64,000 nt of DNA from Limosilactobacillus caviae (GTDB taxonomy: Bacteria > Bacillota > Bacilli > Lactobacillales > Lactobacillaceae), in NCBI RefSeq assembly GCF_014635905.1, contig NZ_BMDS01000001.1, positions 310,001 to 374,000 of the forward strand. The letters are read 5' to 3'. Both the position numbers and the translations under genes were made by a program. Below, in pieces: positions 14,931 to 24,307 of this stretch. Numbering within the stretch: the first letter of the stretch is position 1; the number at the start of each line of letters is the position of its first letter. The notes beneath the pieces were generated by a model. It did no database searches. It saw only the letters and a program-made list of their open reading frames with translations, and was not told the origin of the DNA.

Positions 14931-17060
14931 CTATTTATTATTTGCATCCGGGTTAGTAATCTTAATTCGGTTTGAATCAGTTGATGAATGGTTTTGCTCA
15001 GGGGCATCGGTATCATAATCATCAACAGTTGATCGATCGCCGTTTTCGGAGAAGATGCTTGTTGATTTGATGCCTTTTTCTTTTTCAATCTGTTCAGCAC
15101 GTTTAAGACCATTAGAGTAGTTATAATCAGCAGGATTAACATTCTTGAAGCCCTTTGGATGGTAGAAACGAAGCAGGTTTTTTTCGTTTAGTGAATCAGA
15201 AAGACTTAATTCTTCATTCACAAAATCCTGATCACGTTTTAATTTTTCTTGTTGTTTTTTAGTTAGTTTTGCTTCTTTACCGGTTTTATTATTATAAATT
15301 GTTCCGCCGACACTAGTATAAGTAGGGGTAACAAAATCACGATTACGGAAAGCAACTACCTGGTTATGCTTGCTAGAGAATAAATCAGTTCCAAACTGAA
15401 TGTATCGTTTACTGCTAATTCCCAATAAGTGGAGCAGGGTTGGGAGGATATCAACTTCGCCACCATACGTATGATAAACTTTTCCGTGACCTGTTCCCGG
15501 AATGACGAACATTAGTGGAACTCGTTGAAGCTGAGCATTATCAAAGTCAGTCCAATCGTCCGCATTCTTACCGAGAACGCTGGCTAAGGAAGTATTTTCA
15601 CTATTAGAAATCCCGTAATGGTCACCATAAATCATAATAACGGACTTTTTATCAAGACCGGTTTTTTGAAGGTAATTAAAGAATTCTTGAATTGACTGGT
15701 CGAGATAATGAGCTGTTACAAAGTAATTATCAACGTTGCTATCACCGGTATTAGTTGTTTGGAAGTTTGGATCCTTATCCTCATCATCGAGAGTATAAGG
15801 GAAGTGATTAGTAACTGTGATGTACTTAGCGTAGAAAGGCTGTTGCAAGCTTTGCAAATACTTCACTGAATTCTTGAATAGCAGTTTATCTTTGAGGCCG
15901 TATCCTGTAGCCTTGTCGCCAGACGTATCGTAATAACTGGCGTCAAAGAAGTATTGGTAGCCTAAGTTTTTATAAACGTTATTACGATTCCAGAAACTAG
16001 CAACATTTCCATGGAATACTGCACTAGTATAACCTGCCCGTTGATTTAGGATTGCTGGAGCACCTTGGAATGTATTGTCGCTTCCCAGAGTGGCGAACAA
16101 TGATCCCTGTGGCAAGCCAAACGTACTTGTTTCAAGGAGGTTTTCCGCATCACTGGTTTTTCCTTGACCGACCTGATGGAAGAAGTTGTCAAATGAGTAG
16201 GTATCCTTACCGTTATACAGTGAGTTAAGGAATGGCGTAACTTCTTGCCCGTTGATTTTCTTGTTAATTAAGAACTGTTGGAAACTTTCAAGGTGAATTA
16301 TGATTACATTCCGCCCCTTAGCGATTCCATACATTTGCGGGTTAGCAGGCGCATAATGCTTATCAGTAAATTTCTTCACCTTTAATAATTCAGGCTTAGT
16401 GGCGCTTTGCCGCATATTATTAATATGTTGCGATTTTACTAAATCATAACCGGTAAAAGTATCAATACCGAGATACTTTACGATATAAGAACGGTCAAAC
16501 GTCCGACCCAGTAATTGAGGGCGGCTCATTTCCGCAAAGGATAGGTTAACGCCAAATAAGACGAGACCAACAGAACTAAACGCAAATGCTAGGCGGGTTC
16601 CGATTGCTCGGGGATCAAATTTGATAACCTTGCAGAGCAATAAAATGAGAATTATTACAATGTCTAGCCAGTAAAAGACATCGTGAAAGTTAGTAAGAGC
16701 TAACGAACTACCGCTTAATCCCTGATTCACTTTAGAATAACCAGTCATTGTGGCGATGGTCATAAAATCAGTGAATTCACGGTAATAGATGACATTTAAA
16801 TAGAGCAATAATGTATTAGCAATGTCTAGCCCCATAATAACAGGGTAGAAGAATCGGGAGCGCTTAAAATAGAATGCCAAACTGTAAATAAAGAAAGTCG
16901 TGGCTAACGGATTAAAGATTAAAATAAGGTATTGAAAAATTCCCGTTACGCCAAGCTTAAAATCAGTAAAGTAAGCAAACAGGGTCTTTAACCAAAAAAG
17001 GATAACTAGGAGGGTGAAAAAACCAATCCTAGTATCCACAAATTTGCTTAATTTTTTCAT
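14931..17060 (-). CDS. LTA synthase family membrane sulfatase-fold protein
   Basis: A 709-residue polyglycerolphosphate (lipoteichoic acid) synthase-type protein. About five N-terminal membrane helices (first 200 residues) precede an extracellular sulfatase domain. The metal/nucleophile segments HLESFQQF, GQGKTSDAENL (catalytic Thr) and YGDHYGIS are present. The C-terminus is a charged, Asn/Asp/Ser-rich tail. Start ATG 17060 has GAGGA upstream; a TTG six codons earlier overlaps that site and is unlikely. LtaS itself or an LtaS paralogue or primase cannot be told apart without genome context. Confidence 0.92.
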   Translation of the reverse strand: MKKLSKFVDTRIGFFTLLVILFWLKTLFAYFTDFKLGVTGIFQYLILIFNPLATTFFIYSLAFYFKRSRFFYPVIMGLDIANTLLLYLNVIYYREFTDFMTIATMTGYSKVNQGLSGSSLALTNFHDVFYWLDIVIILILLLCKVIKFDPRAIGTRLAFAFSSVGLVLFGVNLSFAEMSRPQLLGRTFDRSYIVKYLGIDTFTGYDLVKSQHINNMRQSATKPELLKVKKFTDKHYAPANPQMYGIAKGRNVIIIHLESFQQFLINKKINGQEVTPFLNSLYNGKDTYSFDNFFHQVGQGKTSDAENLLETSTFGLPQGSLFATLGSDNTFQGAPAILNQRAGYTSAVFHGNVASFWNRNNVYKNLGYQYFFDASYYDTSGDKATGYGLKDKLLFKNSVKYLQSLQQPFYAKYITVTNHFPYTLDDEDKDPNFQTTNTGDSNVDNYFVTAHYLDQSIQEFFNYLQKTGLDKKSVIMIYGDHYGISNSENTSLASVLGKNADDWTDFDNAQLQRVPLMFVIPGTGHGKVYHTYGGEVDILPTLLHLLGISSKRYIQFGTDLFSSKHNQVVAFRNRDFVTPTYTSVGGTIYNNKTGKEAKLTKKQQEKLKRDQDFVNEELSLSDSLNEKNLLRFYHPKGFKNVNPADYNYSNGLKRAEQIEKEKGIKSTSIFSENGDRSTVDDYDTDAPEQNHSSTDSNRIKITNPDANNK

Positions 17061-17185
17061 TAGGAATGTTCCTCGCAATCAATGTGTTTTGTTCTATATT
17101 ATCGAAGTGAAATTTCGACAAATCAAGAATTATTTTATCACAGATTACCGTAAAACATTCTTTTTCTAGAAATCATTGAAGAAAC

Positions 17186-17455
17186 TTAATTCTTTGCTGG
17201 TACAGTTACTGGAGTAGGGGCAGGTAACCAGTCATAATTGAATATTTTTTTGAGTTTCTTATTTACAGGAATCCAGATACCAGCCTTTAGAATATCAACT
17301 AACGATGCATGTAAGGTTTTATCTTGTCGATATTGTTGGGTTAGCGGAATTCTGAGTAAGTGCCCGTCTTCAGTAATTACCGTAACATTTCTTTTAGTAA
17401 CATTGATAATCTTCGCAGCAACGATATTTGGTTGATTAGTGTCTCTAAGTTTCAT
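17186..17455 (-). CDS. Small hypothetical protein, predicted beta-rich
   Basis: An 89-residue soluble protein of unknown function. The segment AAKIINVTKRNVTVITEDGHLLRIP looks like a small beta-barrel or SH3/OB-like fold; the C-terminus is Pro/Thr-rich. A clear AGGAGG-type site precedes ATG 17455. It is probably its own unit or is co-transcribed with the downstream LtaS-type gene. No family recognised. Confidence 0.6.
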   Translation of the reverse strand: MKLRDTNQPNIVAAKIINVTKRNVTVITEDGHLLRIPLTQQYRQDKTLHASLVDILKAGIWIPVNKKLKKIFNYDWLPAPTPVTVPAKN

Positions 17456-17587
17456 ATATAATGCCTTCCTCCTATATTGCTTAGTCTACGAGAATAATAT
17501 GAAGGAAATATGTTTAAAGCTCAAAGTTAGTTCTTAAATAGTATTAAGAATTTGTAAGCGGTACAATAAACGTATGGAGGGATCGCA

Positions 17588-18241
17588 ATGACTAAATTAA
17601 ATATTTATCTTGTTCGTCACGGGCAAACTTTTTTTAATATCTATAACAAATTACAAGGGTGGAGTAACTCCCCGTTAACAATGAAAGGAAAAGAGGATGC
17701 AAAGATAGCTGGGGAAAAACTCCAGCAAATTCATTTTGACGCTGCCTTTTGCAGTGACCTGCCCCGCGCAATGGAAACAGCGCAAGTAATCTTAAATGTT
17801 AACCAAGCTGACTCAGTGGACCATCCAATAACTGCTCCTTATTTTCGAGAAGAATTTTATGGATCATATGAAGGAACGAATATGGATCTTGCCTGGTATA
17901 ATGCCGGAGCACCGCATGGATTGAAGAACTTCCGCGATATTGTTGAAAAATATTCTATCGGTCAAGCAAAAGACTGGCTAAAAGATGCTGACCCATTCCA
18001 TGATGCTGAAAACAATGAAGAATACTGGCAACGGATGAACAAGGGGTTAGCGCTTATTCGCGATGCCGACTTACCAGATGGCGCGAATGTTTTATGGGTA
18101 AGTCATGGTAATACTTTGTTAAGTTTAGTTGAACGCTTTGGGCATGGTAAATATGACGTAACAGAGCGTCCTGCTAATGGGAGCTTGACACGAGCAACGT
18201 TAACTGATGACGATATGGAAATTGTTGAATACAATAAGTAG
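17588..18241 (+). CDS. Histidine phosphatase (phosphoglycerate mutase) family protein
   Basis: A 217-residue member of the histidine phosphatase superfamily. It has the phospho-acceptor motif VRHGQT near residue 10, an acid/base region around REEFYGSYEG, and the second catalytic histidine in VSHGNTLLSL. Start ATG 17588 follows GGAGGGATC. Lactobacilli carry several such paralogues, some general phosphatases rather than mutases, so the substrate is open. A terminator follows. Confidence 0.88.
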   Translation: MTKLNIYLVRHGQTFFNIYNKLQGWSNSPLTMKGKEDAKIAGEKLQQIHFDAAFCSDLPRAMETAQVILNVNQADSVDHPITAPYFREEFYGSYEGTNMDLAWYNAGAPHGLKNFRDIVEKYSIGQAKDWLKDADPFHDAENNEEYWQRMNKGLALIRDADLPDGANVLWVSHGNTLLSLVERFGHGKYDVTERPANGSLTRATLTDDDMEIVEYNK

Positions 18242-18283
18242 AAGGACCGAAGCTATTCATGGCTCACGTCTCCACAAGCATAA

Positions 18284-18332
18284 ATAAGGGCCTCAGCGTT
18301 CGGCTTAACCGAGCACTGAAGCCCTTATGTTT
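18284..18332. terminator. Bidirectional intrinsic terminator
   Basis: ATAAGGGC at 18284-18291 pairs with GCCCTTAT at 18321-18328, with a further CGG/CCG inner stem. Flanking T/A runs suit both directions. It separates the phosphatase from convergent nhaC. Confidence 0.8.
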
Positions 18333-18354
18333 TATCGGATTGATAGGACTTATA

Positions 18355-19752
18355 TTACACCCTTGCACTAACATCTTTATCTTGCTTTCCCTTTTGCCAC
18401 TTCAAACCGATCCCAGTAATTCCGCTAAGAATAGAGAATACCGGGGAGAAGAGGCTGAAGAAAGCAAATGGGAGGAAGTGAAGAACTGGCACGCCAAGAG
18501 TTGAAGCCGCAAATGAACCGGCAACGCCCCATGGAATCAGGTAGTTAATAACGCTTCCCCCATCTTCGAGAACCCGACTGAGCGCTAGTGGAGAGAGGTT
18601 CATTTTATCAAAGGCGCCCTTAAAAGCTTTACCAGGAAGGATAACAGAGAGGTATTGTTCACCGACAAAAAGGTTAATTCCAATACCAGAAAGAATTGTA
18701 ACCGTAATAAGACTACCAGGCTTATGGAGGTGGTCAACCAATGGCTTCATTGCTGATTGAACAATGTTGAATTTCATTAAGATACCACCAAGCGAGAGGG
18801 TCACGATAATTAACGAAACGGTTCCCATCATACTGCTGACACCACCACGAGTTAGCAGAGTGTTAACAGTTGTGTCGCTAGTATGGGCAACGAAACCATC
18901 ACTGATCAGTTTTGCAAGAGATTGAAGGGATGTTCCAGATTTTTGGAAGAAGATCATGCCAACAGTCACGATAATATTGATAAATAGTGTTGGAATAGCT
19001 GGAATGTGTCGCCAAGCACAGATAAACATTAAGGCAATTGGTAATAAAGCCCACCATGAAATTGAAAAGTGCTGGTTAAGAATAGCGATTGTGTGCGCTA
19101 TTTTACTAGCACTCATGTGTGAACTAGAATTGCCAAGGAACCAGAACAGGATTAAGGAAACGATGAAGGATGGAATCGTTGACCACATCATGTTCTTAAT
19201 ATGGGCAAAAAGGTCGCTACCGGCAATCGCAGAAGCAAGATTAGTTGAATCAGAAAGAGGTGACATTTTATCACCAAAGACGGCACCAGAAATAATTGCA
19301 CCGGCTACTAATGCTGGGTTCGCGTTGAGGGCAACCCCCATTCCAAAGAGAGCAATACCAATCGTTGAAATGGTTGTGAAGCCACTACCAATTGATAGTC
19401 CGACTAAGGAGCAGACGATAAACGTTGATGGTACAAAAAACTGACTGCTGATTAGTTTAAAGCCGACAATCATGATGGTCGGGATAACCCCTGCTTGAAT
19501 CCAAACGGCAATCAGAGCACCGATAAGGATGAAGATAAAGATAGGGATGATTGCGGTGCCGATTCCTTCTTGAATGCCTTGATGGATTTCGTCCCAACTA
19601 GCACCCCGGAATTTAACCCAGAAAATAAGCAAGGCAATGACAAACAATACAGGAATCTGTGGTGATAATCCAAACTTAATCACCGCTGTTCCCAAGATAA
19701 TAAGCATAATTAGTAAGAGGGTTATCGCCTCTTTGAAATGGATATTTTTCAT
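18355..19752 (-). CDS. nhaC: NhaC-family Na+/H+ antiporter-type transporter, T-box regulated
   Basis: A 465-residue polytopic NhaC-family transporter with 10-12 hydrophobic helices; the family segment GDKMSPLSDSTNLASAI is clear. ATG 19752 follows AAGGAGG. A complete T-box leader precedes it, so its expression depends on the charging of a specific tRNA. That indicates amino-acid uptake or exchange rather than plain sodium extrusion, as proposed for YheL/NhaC-type proteins under tyrosine T-boxes. Which amino acid it moves is inference; the family is secure. Confidence 0.9.
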   Translation of the reverse strand: MKNIHFKEAITLLLIMLIILGTAVIKFGLSPQIPVLFVIALLIFWVKFRGASWDEIHQGIQEGIGTAIIPIFIFILIGALIAVWIQAGVIPTIMIVGFKLISSQFFVPSTFIVCSLVGLSIGSGFTTISTIGIALFGMGVALNANPALVAGAIISGAVFGDKMSPLSDSTNLASAIAGSDLFAHIKNMMWSTIPSFIVSLILFWFLGNSSSHMSASKIAHTIAILNQHFSISWWALLPIALMFICAWRHIPAIPTLFINIIVTVGMIFFQKSGTSLQSLAKLISDGFVAHTSDTTVNTLLTRGGVSSMMGTVSLIIVTLSLGGILMKFNIVQSAMKPLVDHLHKPGSLITVTILSGIGINLFVGEQYLSVILPGKAFKGAFDKMNLSPLALSRVLEDGGSVINYLIPWGVAGSFAASTLGVPVLHFLPFAFFSLFSPVFSILSGITGIGLKWQKGKQDKDVSARV

Positions 19753-19772
19753 TAAACTTCCTCCTTAGAAAT

Positions 19773-20000
19773 AAAAAAGCCCCGTTGATATTTACATCAA
19801 CGGGACGGTTAATTTTAAACCGCGGTACCACCCACTTGTGCATACTGATATTATGCACGCTCATATCAGGTGGTAACGGCACTGAATATGGCCGGACAAT
19901 CTAGATCTCGCGATAATTCGAATCACTCCGCCTGACCAGTTCGCACTTAACCACCGGCTCTCTTACCCCTAACGAAGGACCTACTGAAACGATAATTGTT
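19773..20000 (-). promoter_or_regulatory. T-box leader upstream of nhaC
   Basis: On the minus strand the conserved T-box sequence GGGTGGTACCGCGG lies at 19820-19833. It is followed by a terminator stem CCCGTTGAT/ATCAACGGG (19781-19804) with a T-run. Stem I features AGTA, GGTGGTTA and GCGAAC are present. The specifier region reads CGAATTATCGCG. Aligned by distance to the basal stem, the codon would be TAT (Tyr); aligned by the usual purine after the codon, ATT (Ile). Confidence 0.88.
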
Positions 20001-20006
20001 GCAATT

Positions 20007-20035
20007 ATAATATCGTGCTTAGATTTGAATGTCAA
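20007..20035 (-). promoter_or_regulatory. Promoter of the nhaC T-box transcript
   Basis: Consensus TTGACA (20030-20035), 17-bp spacer and TATTAT (20007-20012) on the minus strand, directly upstream of the T-box stem I. Confidence 0.75.
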
Positions 20036-20064
20036 TAACTAAATTAAAGAATAATGAGAAAGGA

Positions 20065-21393
20065 CTAATTAGCGGATGCCCATCGATGATTAAATAATAG
20101 GTTGAGCAACACAGCTGAAATACTGGTAACAACAATTCCGTTACCGAGAATAATTTGAAACTCTGTTGGCATGTGTTGGAATAGTTGTGGATACATGGTA
20201 ATCCCAAGACCAAGCCCGATTGAGACAGATGCAGTTAAAAGATTGGCATTATTTGAAAAGTCAACTTTATGAAGGATTTGAACTCCCTGAACACCGACCA
20301 TTCCAAACATAACAATCATAGCACCGCCAAGCACCGGTTCTGGAATAACCGTGGCTAGTGCGCCGACCTTAGGCAATAGGCCGAGTAGTAGTAATAGAAA
20401 GGCAGCATAGTAAACTGGTTGCCGGCTTTTTACCCCCGACATTTTAAGGACCCCGACATTTTCAGAAAAAGTTGAATAAGGAAACGTATTAAAAAGTCCG
20501 CCTAGAACTGCGGCAATGCCCTCAGCCCGGTAACCACGTTCAAGGTCTTTTGTTGTTAATTGGCGTCCGGTAATATCGCTAAGGGCAAAGAAAACACCCG
20601 TTGATTCAATCATTGTAGTAAGAGAAACAAGGATCATTGTAATCATCGCACTAGTGTCAAAACGGGGGATACCAAAGAAGAAAAGCTGCGGGGCATGGAA
20701 CCACGCGGCTTCGCTAACTGGCTTGAGGGAAACAAAACCCATTGCCCCAGCGATGAATGAAGAAATTAAAATTCCTAATAAAATTGCGATTGATTTCATA
20801 AAGCCTCGTGCAAAAGCATTAAATACCAAAATTATGATAATTGTTAAGAAACCAATGAAAAGGTTGGCAGGCGCACCAAATGAAGCAGCAGTTGGCGTGC
20901 CTCCTCCCAGATCTTGGAAACCAACCGGCACAAGGGTAAAACCGATAATAGTAATTAAAGAACCTGTCACTACCGGCGGGAAGAGTTTTTTAAGTCGGGC
21001 AAAAAAGCCGGCAATTAAGAATACAAAAATTCCGGCAGCAATAATGGCCCCATACATGTAGGTAATTCCAAGCTTACCGCCAATTGTCTCTAAGGGCGTT
21101 ACAGCCTGAACGGCACATCCGAGAACAACTGGTAAACCAATCCCAGTTAATGGTGTTTGTTTTAATTGCAAGAGAGTCGCAATTCCGCACATAAAAATAT
21201 CAATTGAAACAAGGTAGGTCATCTGAAGGGTTGTAAAGTGTAGGTAATGACCTATTAATAGCGGGACAAGAACGTCTCCTGAGTACATAGCGAGTAAATG
21301 CTGAAACCCAAGAATAAAGTTTTGCCATTGACGGGTAAAATCGAGTTTAGTGCGGTGACTAGGTGCTTGAATAGATGAAACAGGTTCTTTCAA
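20065..21393 (-). CDS. NCS2-family purine (xanthine/uracil-type) permease under guanine riboswitch control
   Basis: A 442-residue nucleobase/cation symporter-2 with about 12-14 membrane helices. Family segments such as QHLLAMYSGDVLVPLL near the N-terminus and the NTFPYSTFSENVG motif are visible. The start is TTG 21393, six bases after GAGGAGG; an upstream in-frame TTG lies inside that site and is unlikely. The guanine-class riboswitch just upstream argues for a purine base (xanthine or guanine/hypoxanthine) rather than uracil as substrate, a PbuX/PbuG-like role. Confidence 0.92.
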   Translation of the reverse strand: MKEPVSSIQAPSHRTKLDFTRQWQNFILGFQHLLAMYSGDVLVPLLIGHYLHFTTLQMTYLVSIDIFMCGIATLLQLKQTPLTGIGLPVVLGCAVQAVTPLETIGGKLGITYMYGAIIAAGIFVFLIAGFFARLKKLFPPVVTGSLITIIGFTLVPVGFQDLGGGTPTAASFGAPANLFIGFLTIIIILVFNAFARGFMKSIAILLGILISSFIAGAMGFVSLKPVSEAAWFHAPQLFFFGIPRFDTSAMITMILVSLTTMIESTGVFFALSDITGRQLTTKDLERGYRAEGIAAVLGGLFNTFPYSTFSENVGVLKMSGVKSRQPVYYAAFLLLLLGLLPKVGALATVIPEPVLGGAMIVMFGMVGVQGVQILHKVDFSNNANLLTASVSIGLGLGITMYPQLFQHMPTEFQIILGNGIVVTSISAVLLNLLFNHRWASAN

Positions 21394-21423
21394 AATATAC
21401 CTCCTCAAAAATTAACACGCCTA

Positions 21424-21580
21424 AATAAAAATAAGAGCCTGAAAAATTTTCAGCCTCTCTACCGATTTTTAAAGCTTTAAGTTAAAAACAGACAGTATCA
21501 GTTTTTAAGAAGTGCTTATAGTCTAAAGTTTACGGCTTTAGGTAGAAACTAACCGACCATATTTCGGTATTATATAGGCT
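21424..21580 (-). promoter_or_regulatory. Guanine-class purine riboswitch with terminator
   Basis: On the minus strand the aptamer (about 21514-21580) reads TATAATACCG, ATATGG, GTTTCTACC, CCGTAAA and GACTATAAG in the order of the purine riboswitch. Cytosine in GACTA indicates guanine rather than adenine recognition. An intrinsic terminator (CTGAAAA/TTTTCAG with flanking GAG/CTC) ending in T-rich sequence lies at 21424-21460, before the permease start. Expected behaviour: guanine binding switches the permease off. Confidence 0.93.
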
Positions 21581-21764
21581 ATTTATTTTAATGTTGTTAT
21601 CCTAGCATTAATCGCGGCTATTTTCAATGCTTAGTTCGGAATCTGCCGTTAAAAGTGACGATTGATATTGGCAAATGTTCATTTATTATGCTTTTAAATA
21701 TAATCTTTGATGGAGTGGTATCATTAAGAAGTACATTAACTACCATGGAAGGAAGCGTATTGTG

Positions 21765-23198
21765 ATGAAGAAGCTAATGAGTAGTTGTACTGCAATGCTT
21801 GTCGGAAAAGATGCTACAATTGACGGCTCGACGATTATTGCACGTGATGAAGATGCTGAGGATGGGGTTAACCCGAAAACTTTCAAGGTTTTTCCAGCGA
21901 AGGATTATACTGGAGAACATTATGTATCAAAATATAATGGCTTAACAGTAGAAATGAAAGGACAAGGATGCCGTTACACAGCGACTCCTAATGGTGTTCC
22001 AGATGATGGACGATGGGATGAACAGGGTATTAATGAATACAATGTTGCAATGAGCGCCACTGAAACCGAAATGACAAATGCACGGGTGCTTGGGCATGAC
22101 CCGTTAGTTGAAAACGGGGTTAACGAAGATTCAATGGTTTATCTTGTCTTGCCATTTGTTAAGTCGGCTCGTGAAGGGGTTCAGCGTTTGGGAAGACTTA
22201 TCGAAAAGTATGGCACTGGTGAAAGTAATGGAATTGCCTTTAGTGATAAAGATGAAGTATGGTACTTTGAGACTGGTGGCGGCCATCAATGGGTTGCCCA
22301 GCGAATTCCGGATGATGCCTATGCGATTGCCCCAAACATTATGTGTATTGAAGAGATTGATTTTAATGATCACGATAACTTCATGTATGCACCACAAATT
22401 CAGGATTTTGTTGAAAAGTACCACTTGAATCCTAATCCACAAACTTTTAACTTTCGCAATATTTTTGGAACACAAGATGAAGCTGATGCCTACTATAACA
22501 CGCCACGTTCCTGGTACGGGCAAAAACTCTTTACGCCGTCATTAGAACAAGAACCTACTAGTCAGAATATTCCCTTTATCCAACACGCTGAGAAGAAAAT
22601 TGCAATTGAAGATGTTGAATATTTCTTATCGTCGCACTATAATGGCACGCCATATGATCCAATGGGAACATTCGCATCTGGGGACCTTAAAGAACAACGG
22701 AAATTTCGTTCTATTGCGCTTGATCGTAATCAAAGCTCATGTATTTTACAAATTCGTCATGATGTGCCCGCTCAGTATGCTGCAATTCAATGGATTAATT
22801 TTGGCTTTTACTGCTATAGTCCATATGTTCCGTTCTTTACTAACATTTGTGACACACCTGCCAAATACAAGTATGCAACCAATGATGCGCAACCGGATAA
22901 AAGTGCTTATTGGTTAAACAAGTTGTTAGAAGTAATTGTTGAACCGCGTTACCATGACTTCATCAATGAAGTAAATGACTTTCGTGATCGCTGCCAAAGC
23001 TATGGGGTGAGCCGCGTTGATAAAATTACGGAAATAGCCCAGATTCAGAATTCAGCCAATTTAATTAATTACTTAACTGAACAAAATATGAAAACTGCTA
23101 ACCATGTTTTAAATGAAACTCACGAACTAATTAATCAGCTTTTACATGAAGCATTATTAAATTCTAAGTTCCAGTTTGAACGCGGTGACAATTTATAA
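21765..23198 (+). CDS. C69-family dipeptidase
   Basis: A 477-residue N-terminal-nucleophile dipeptidase of the PepD/C69 family, probably cytoplasmic and acting on peptide breakdown products. The nucleophile segment SSCTAMLVGKDATIDGST lies close to the N-terminus, as in lactobacillar PepDA, where a few leading residues are removed to expose Cys. ATG 21765 and GTG 21762 are both usable starts behind GGAAGGAAG. A terminator follows. Length and motif agree with the family. Confidence 0.92.
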   Translation: MKKLMSSCTAMLVGKDATIDGSTIIARDEDAEDGVNPKTFKVFPAKDYTGEHYVSKYNGLTVEMKGQGCRYTATPNGVPDDGRWDEQGINEYNVAMSATETEMTNARVLGHDPLVENGVNEDSMVYLVLPFVKSAREGVQRLGRLIEKYGTGESNGIAFSDKDEVWYFETGGGHQWVAQRIPDDAYAIAPNIMCIEEIDFNDHDNFMYAPQIQDFVEKYHLNPNPQTFNFRNIFGTQDEADAYYNTPRSWYGQKLFTPSLEQEPTSQNIPFIQHAEKKIAIEDVEYFLSSHYNGTPYDPMGTFASGDLKEQRKFRSIALDRNQSSCILQIRHDVPAQYAAIQWINFGFYCYSPYVPFFTNICDTPAKYKYATNDAQPDKSAYWLNKLLEVIVEPRYHDFINEVNDFRDRCQSYGVSRVDKITEIAQIQNSANLINYLTEQNMKTANHVLNETHELINQLLHEALLNSKFQFERGDNL

Positions 23199-23204
23199 AA
23201 ATAA

Positions 23205-23242
23205 GAAAAGCTAAGAACTTATCGTGTTCTCAGCTTTTTCTA
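23205..23242. terminator. Bidirectional intrinsic terminator
   Basis: AAAGCTaAGAAC pairs with GTTCTcAGCTTT around an 8-nt loop, with A- and T-runs on the flanks. It lies between convergent dipeptidase and CorA genes. Confidence 0.8.
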
Positions 23243-23244
23243 TT

Positions 23245-24162
23245 TTATTTCCACCAATGACGGTTAATCAGGAAGATCACACACGCCAGCATTAAGACTA
23301 AAGTGATAAAAATGGTGAAGACCCATGAGTATGTTCCATTCGCGAGCGGTAACTTTACGTTTTCGCCATAAAAGCCAGAAACAATTGTTGGAATTGAAAG
23401 GACAATTGAATAAATGGTGAGATATTTCATTGTTTGGTTCAAGTCACTATCAAGAACCTTGCTGTAGGCATTGGAAACACGGGCAGAAACGTCTGAAGTC
23501 ATTTGCGCCATTTCCAGGCCTTGTTGGGCTTCAATGATGACATCGTCAAGATCATTATATTGTTTAGTAGTGATATGGTCGCCAAAGCGTCGTTTAAATT
23601 CTTCGAGTAAGGAAACATTTCCTTTGAGTGAGGTAAGAATATAAACTAACCCGGTTTCGATTTCCATAAATTGGGTAATAGCTTGTCGTCCGGTTCGACG
23701 CTGAAGGTTTCGTTGAATTTCTTGTCGTTGTTGGTCTGCACGACGAAGTGGACCGAAATAATCAGTAGAAAGGCGGTAAAGGACTGGGAAAACCAAGTTT
23801 AGCTTGTCTTCATTATTACCATGCTTTTTCAGCAATTGAAGCTGATTGGCAACAATTCCGTTTACAAAATTAGTTTTCGCATTTGTAAAGGTAATAATAT
23901 TATTTGCAGTTAGCATAATCCCGATTGGTGCTGTTTGTGGGGCAGTGACTGCATGAGTTGGTACGTAAACATCGAAAATTAATAATGTGACACCGGCATC
24001 TTGATCAATTTCAACCCGGGCTTTTTCGTATGGGTCAATTGCATAATCAAGTAACTCTTGAGTAACCTCATATTTTTCAATTAAGTCTAGTCGTTCATGG
24101 GGAAGAGGTTCAAATATACTTATCCATTTACTATGATCATTAATTTGCTCGGTTGTTAACAT
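23245..24162 (-). CDS. CorA-family divalent cation (magnesium-type) transporter
   Basis: A 305-residue CorA-like channel: a long cytoplasmic alpha/beta and helical domain followed by two C-terminal membrane helices. The loop signature normally reading YGMN is here YGENVKLP, so Met is replaced by Glu. Such variants occur in Firmicute CorA relatives and may alter ion selectivity. The protein is otherwise full length. It is transcribed alone, convergent with the dipeptidase gene. Confidence 0.88.
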   Translation of the reverse strand: MLTTEQINDHSKWISIFEPLPHERLDLIEKYEVTQELLDYAIDPYEKARVEIDQDAGVTLLIFDVYVPTHAVTAPQTAPIGIMLTANNIITFTNAKTNFVNGIVANQLQLLKKHGNNEDKLNLVFPVLYRLSTDYFGPLRRADQQRQEIQRNLQRRTGRQAITQFMEIETGLVYILTSLKGNVSLLEEFKRRFGDHITTKQYNDLDDVIIEAQQGLEMAQMTSDVSARVSNAYSKVLDSDLNQTMKYLTIYSIVLSIPTIVSGFYGENVKLPLANGTYSWVFTIFITLVLMLACVIFLINRHWWK

Positions 24163-24307
24163 CAGTACTCATCCCCTTAAATTTACTCATATTCTATTCA
24201 ACGCTATTATTGTTAAAAAGTAAACCTGCTTAAAAATATTCTAAATATTTCCTGGGAAATAAAGTAAAATAACTTTATTAAAGTTTCGACTAAAAGAGGT
24301 AAATGAA

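Noticed and set aside
14927-15142. Minus-strand 71-codon frame in the LtaS-type gene C-terminal region
   Set aside because: Overlaps the supported LtaS-type gene in another frame of the same strand, no start signal.
18259-18504. Plus-strand 81-codon frame over the terminator and end of nhaC
   Set aside because: It runs across a strong terminator and antisense to the conserved NhaC C-terminus; no ribosome-binding site or family match.
22108-22428. Plus-strand 106-codon frame inside the C69 dipeptidase
   Set aside because: Fully contained in a well-supported gene in another frame and without a ribosome-binding site.
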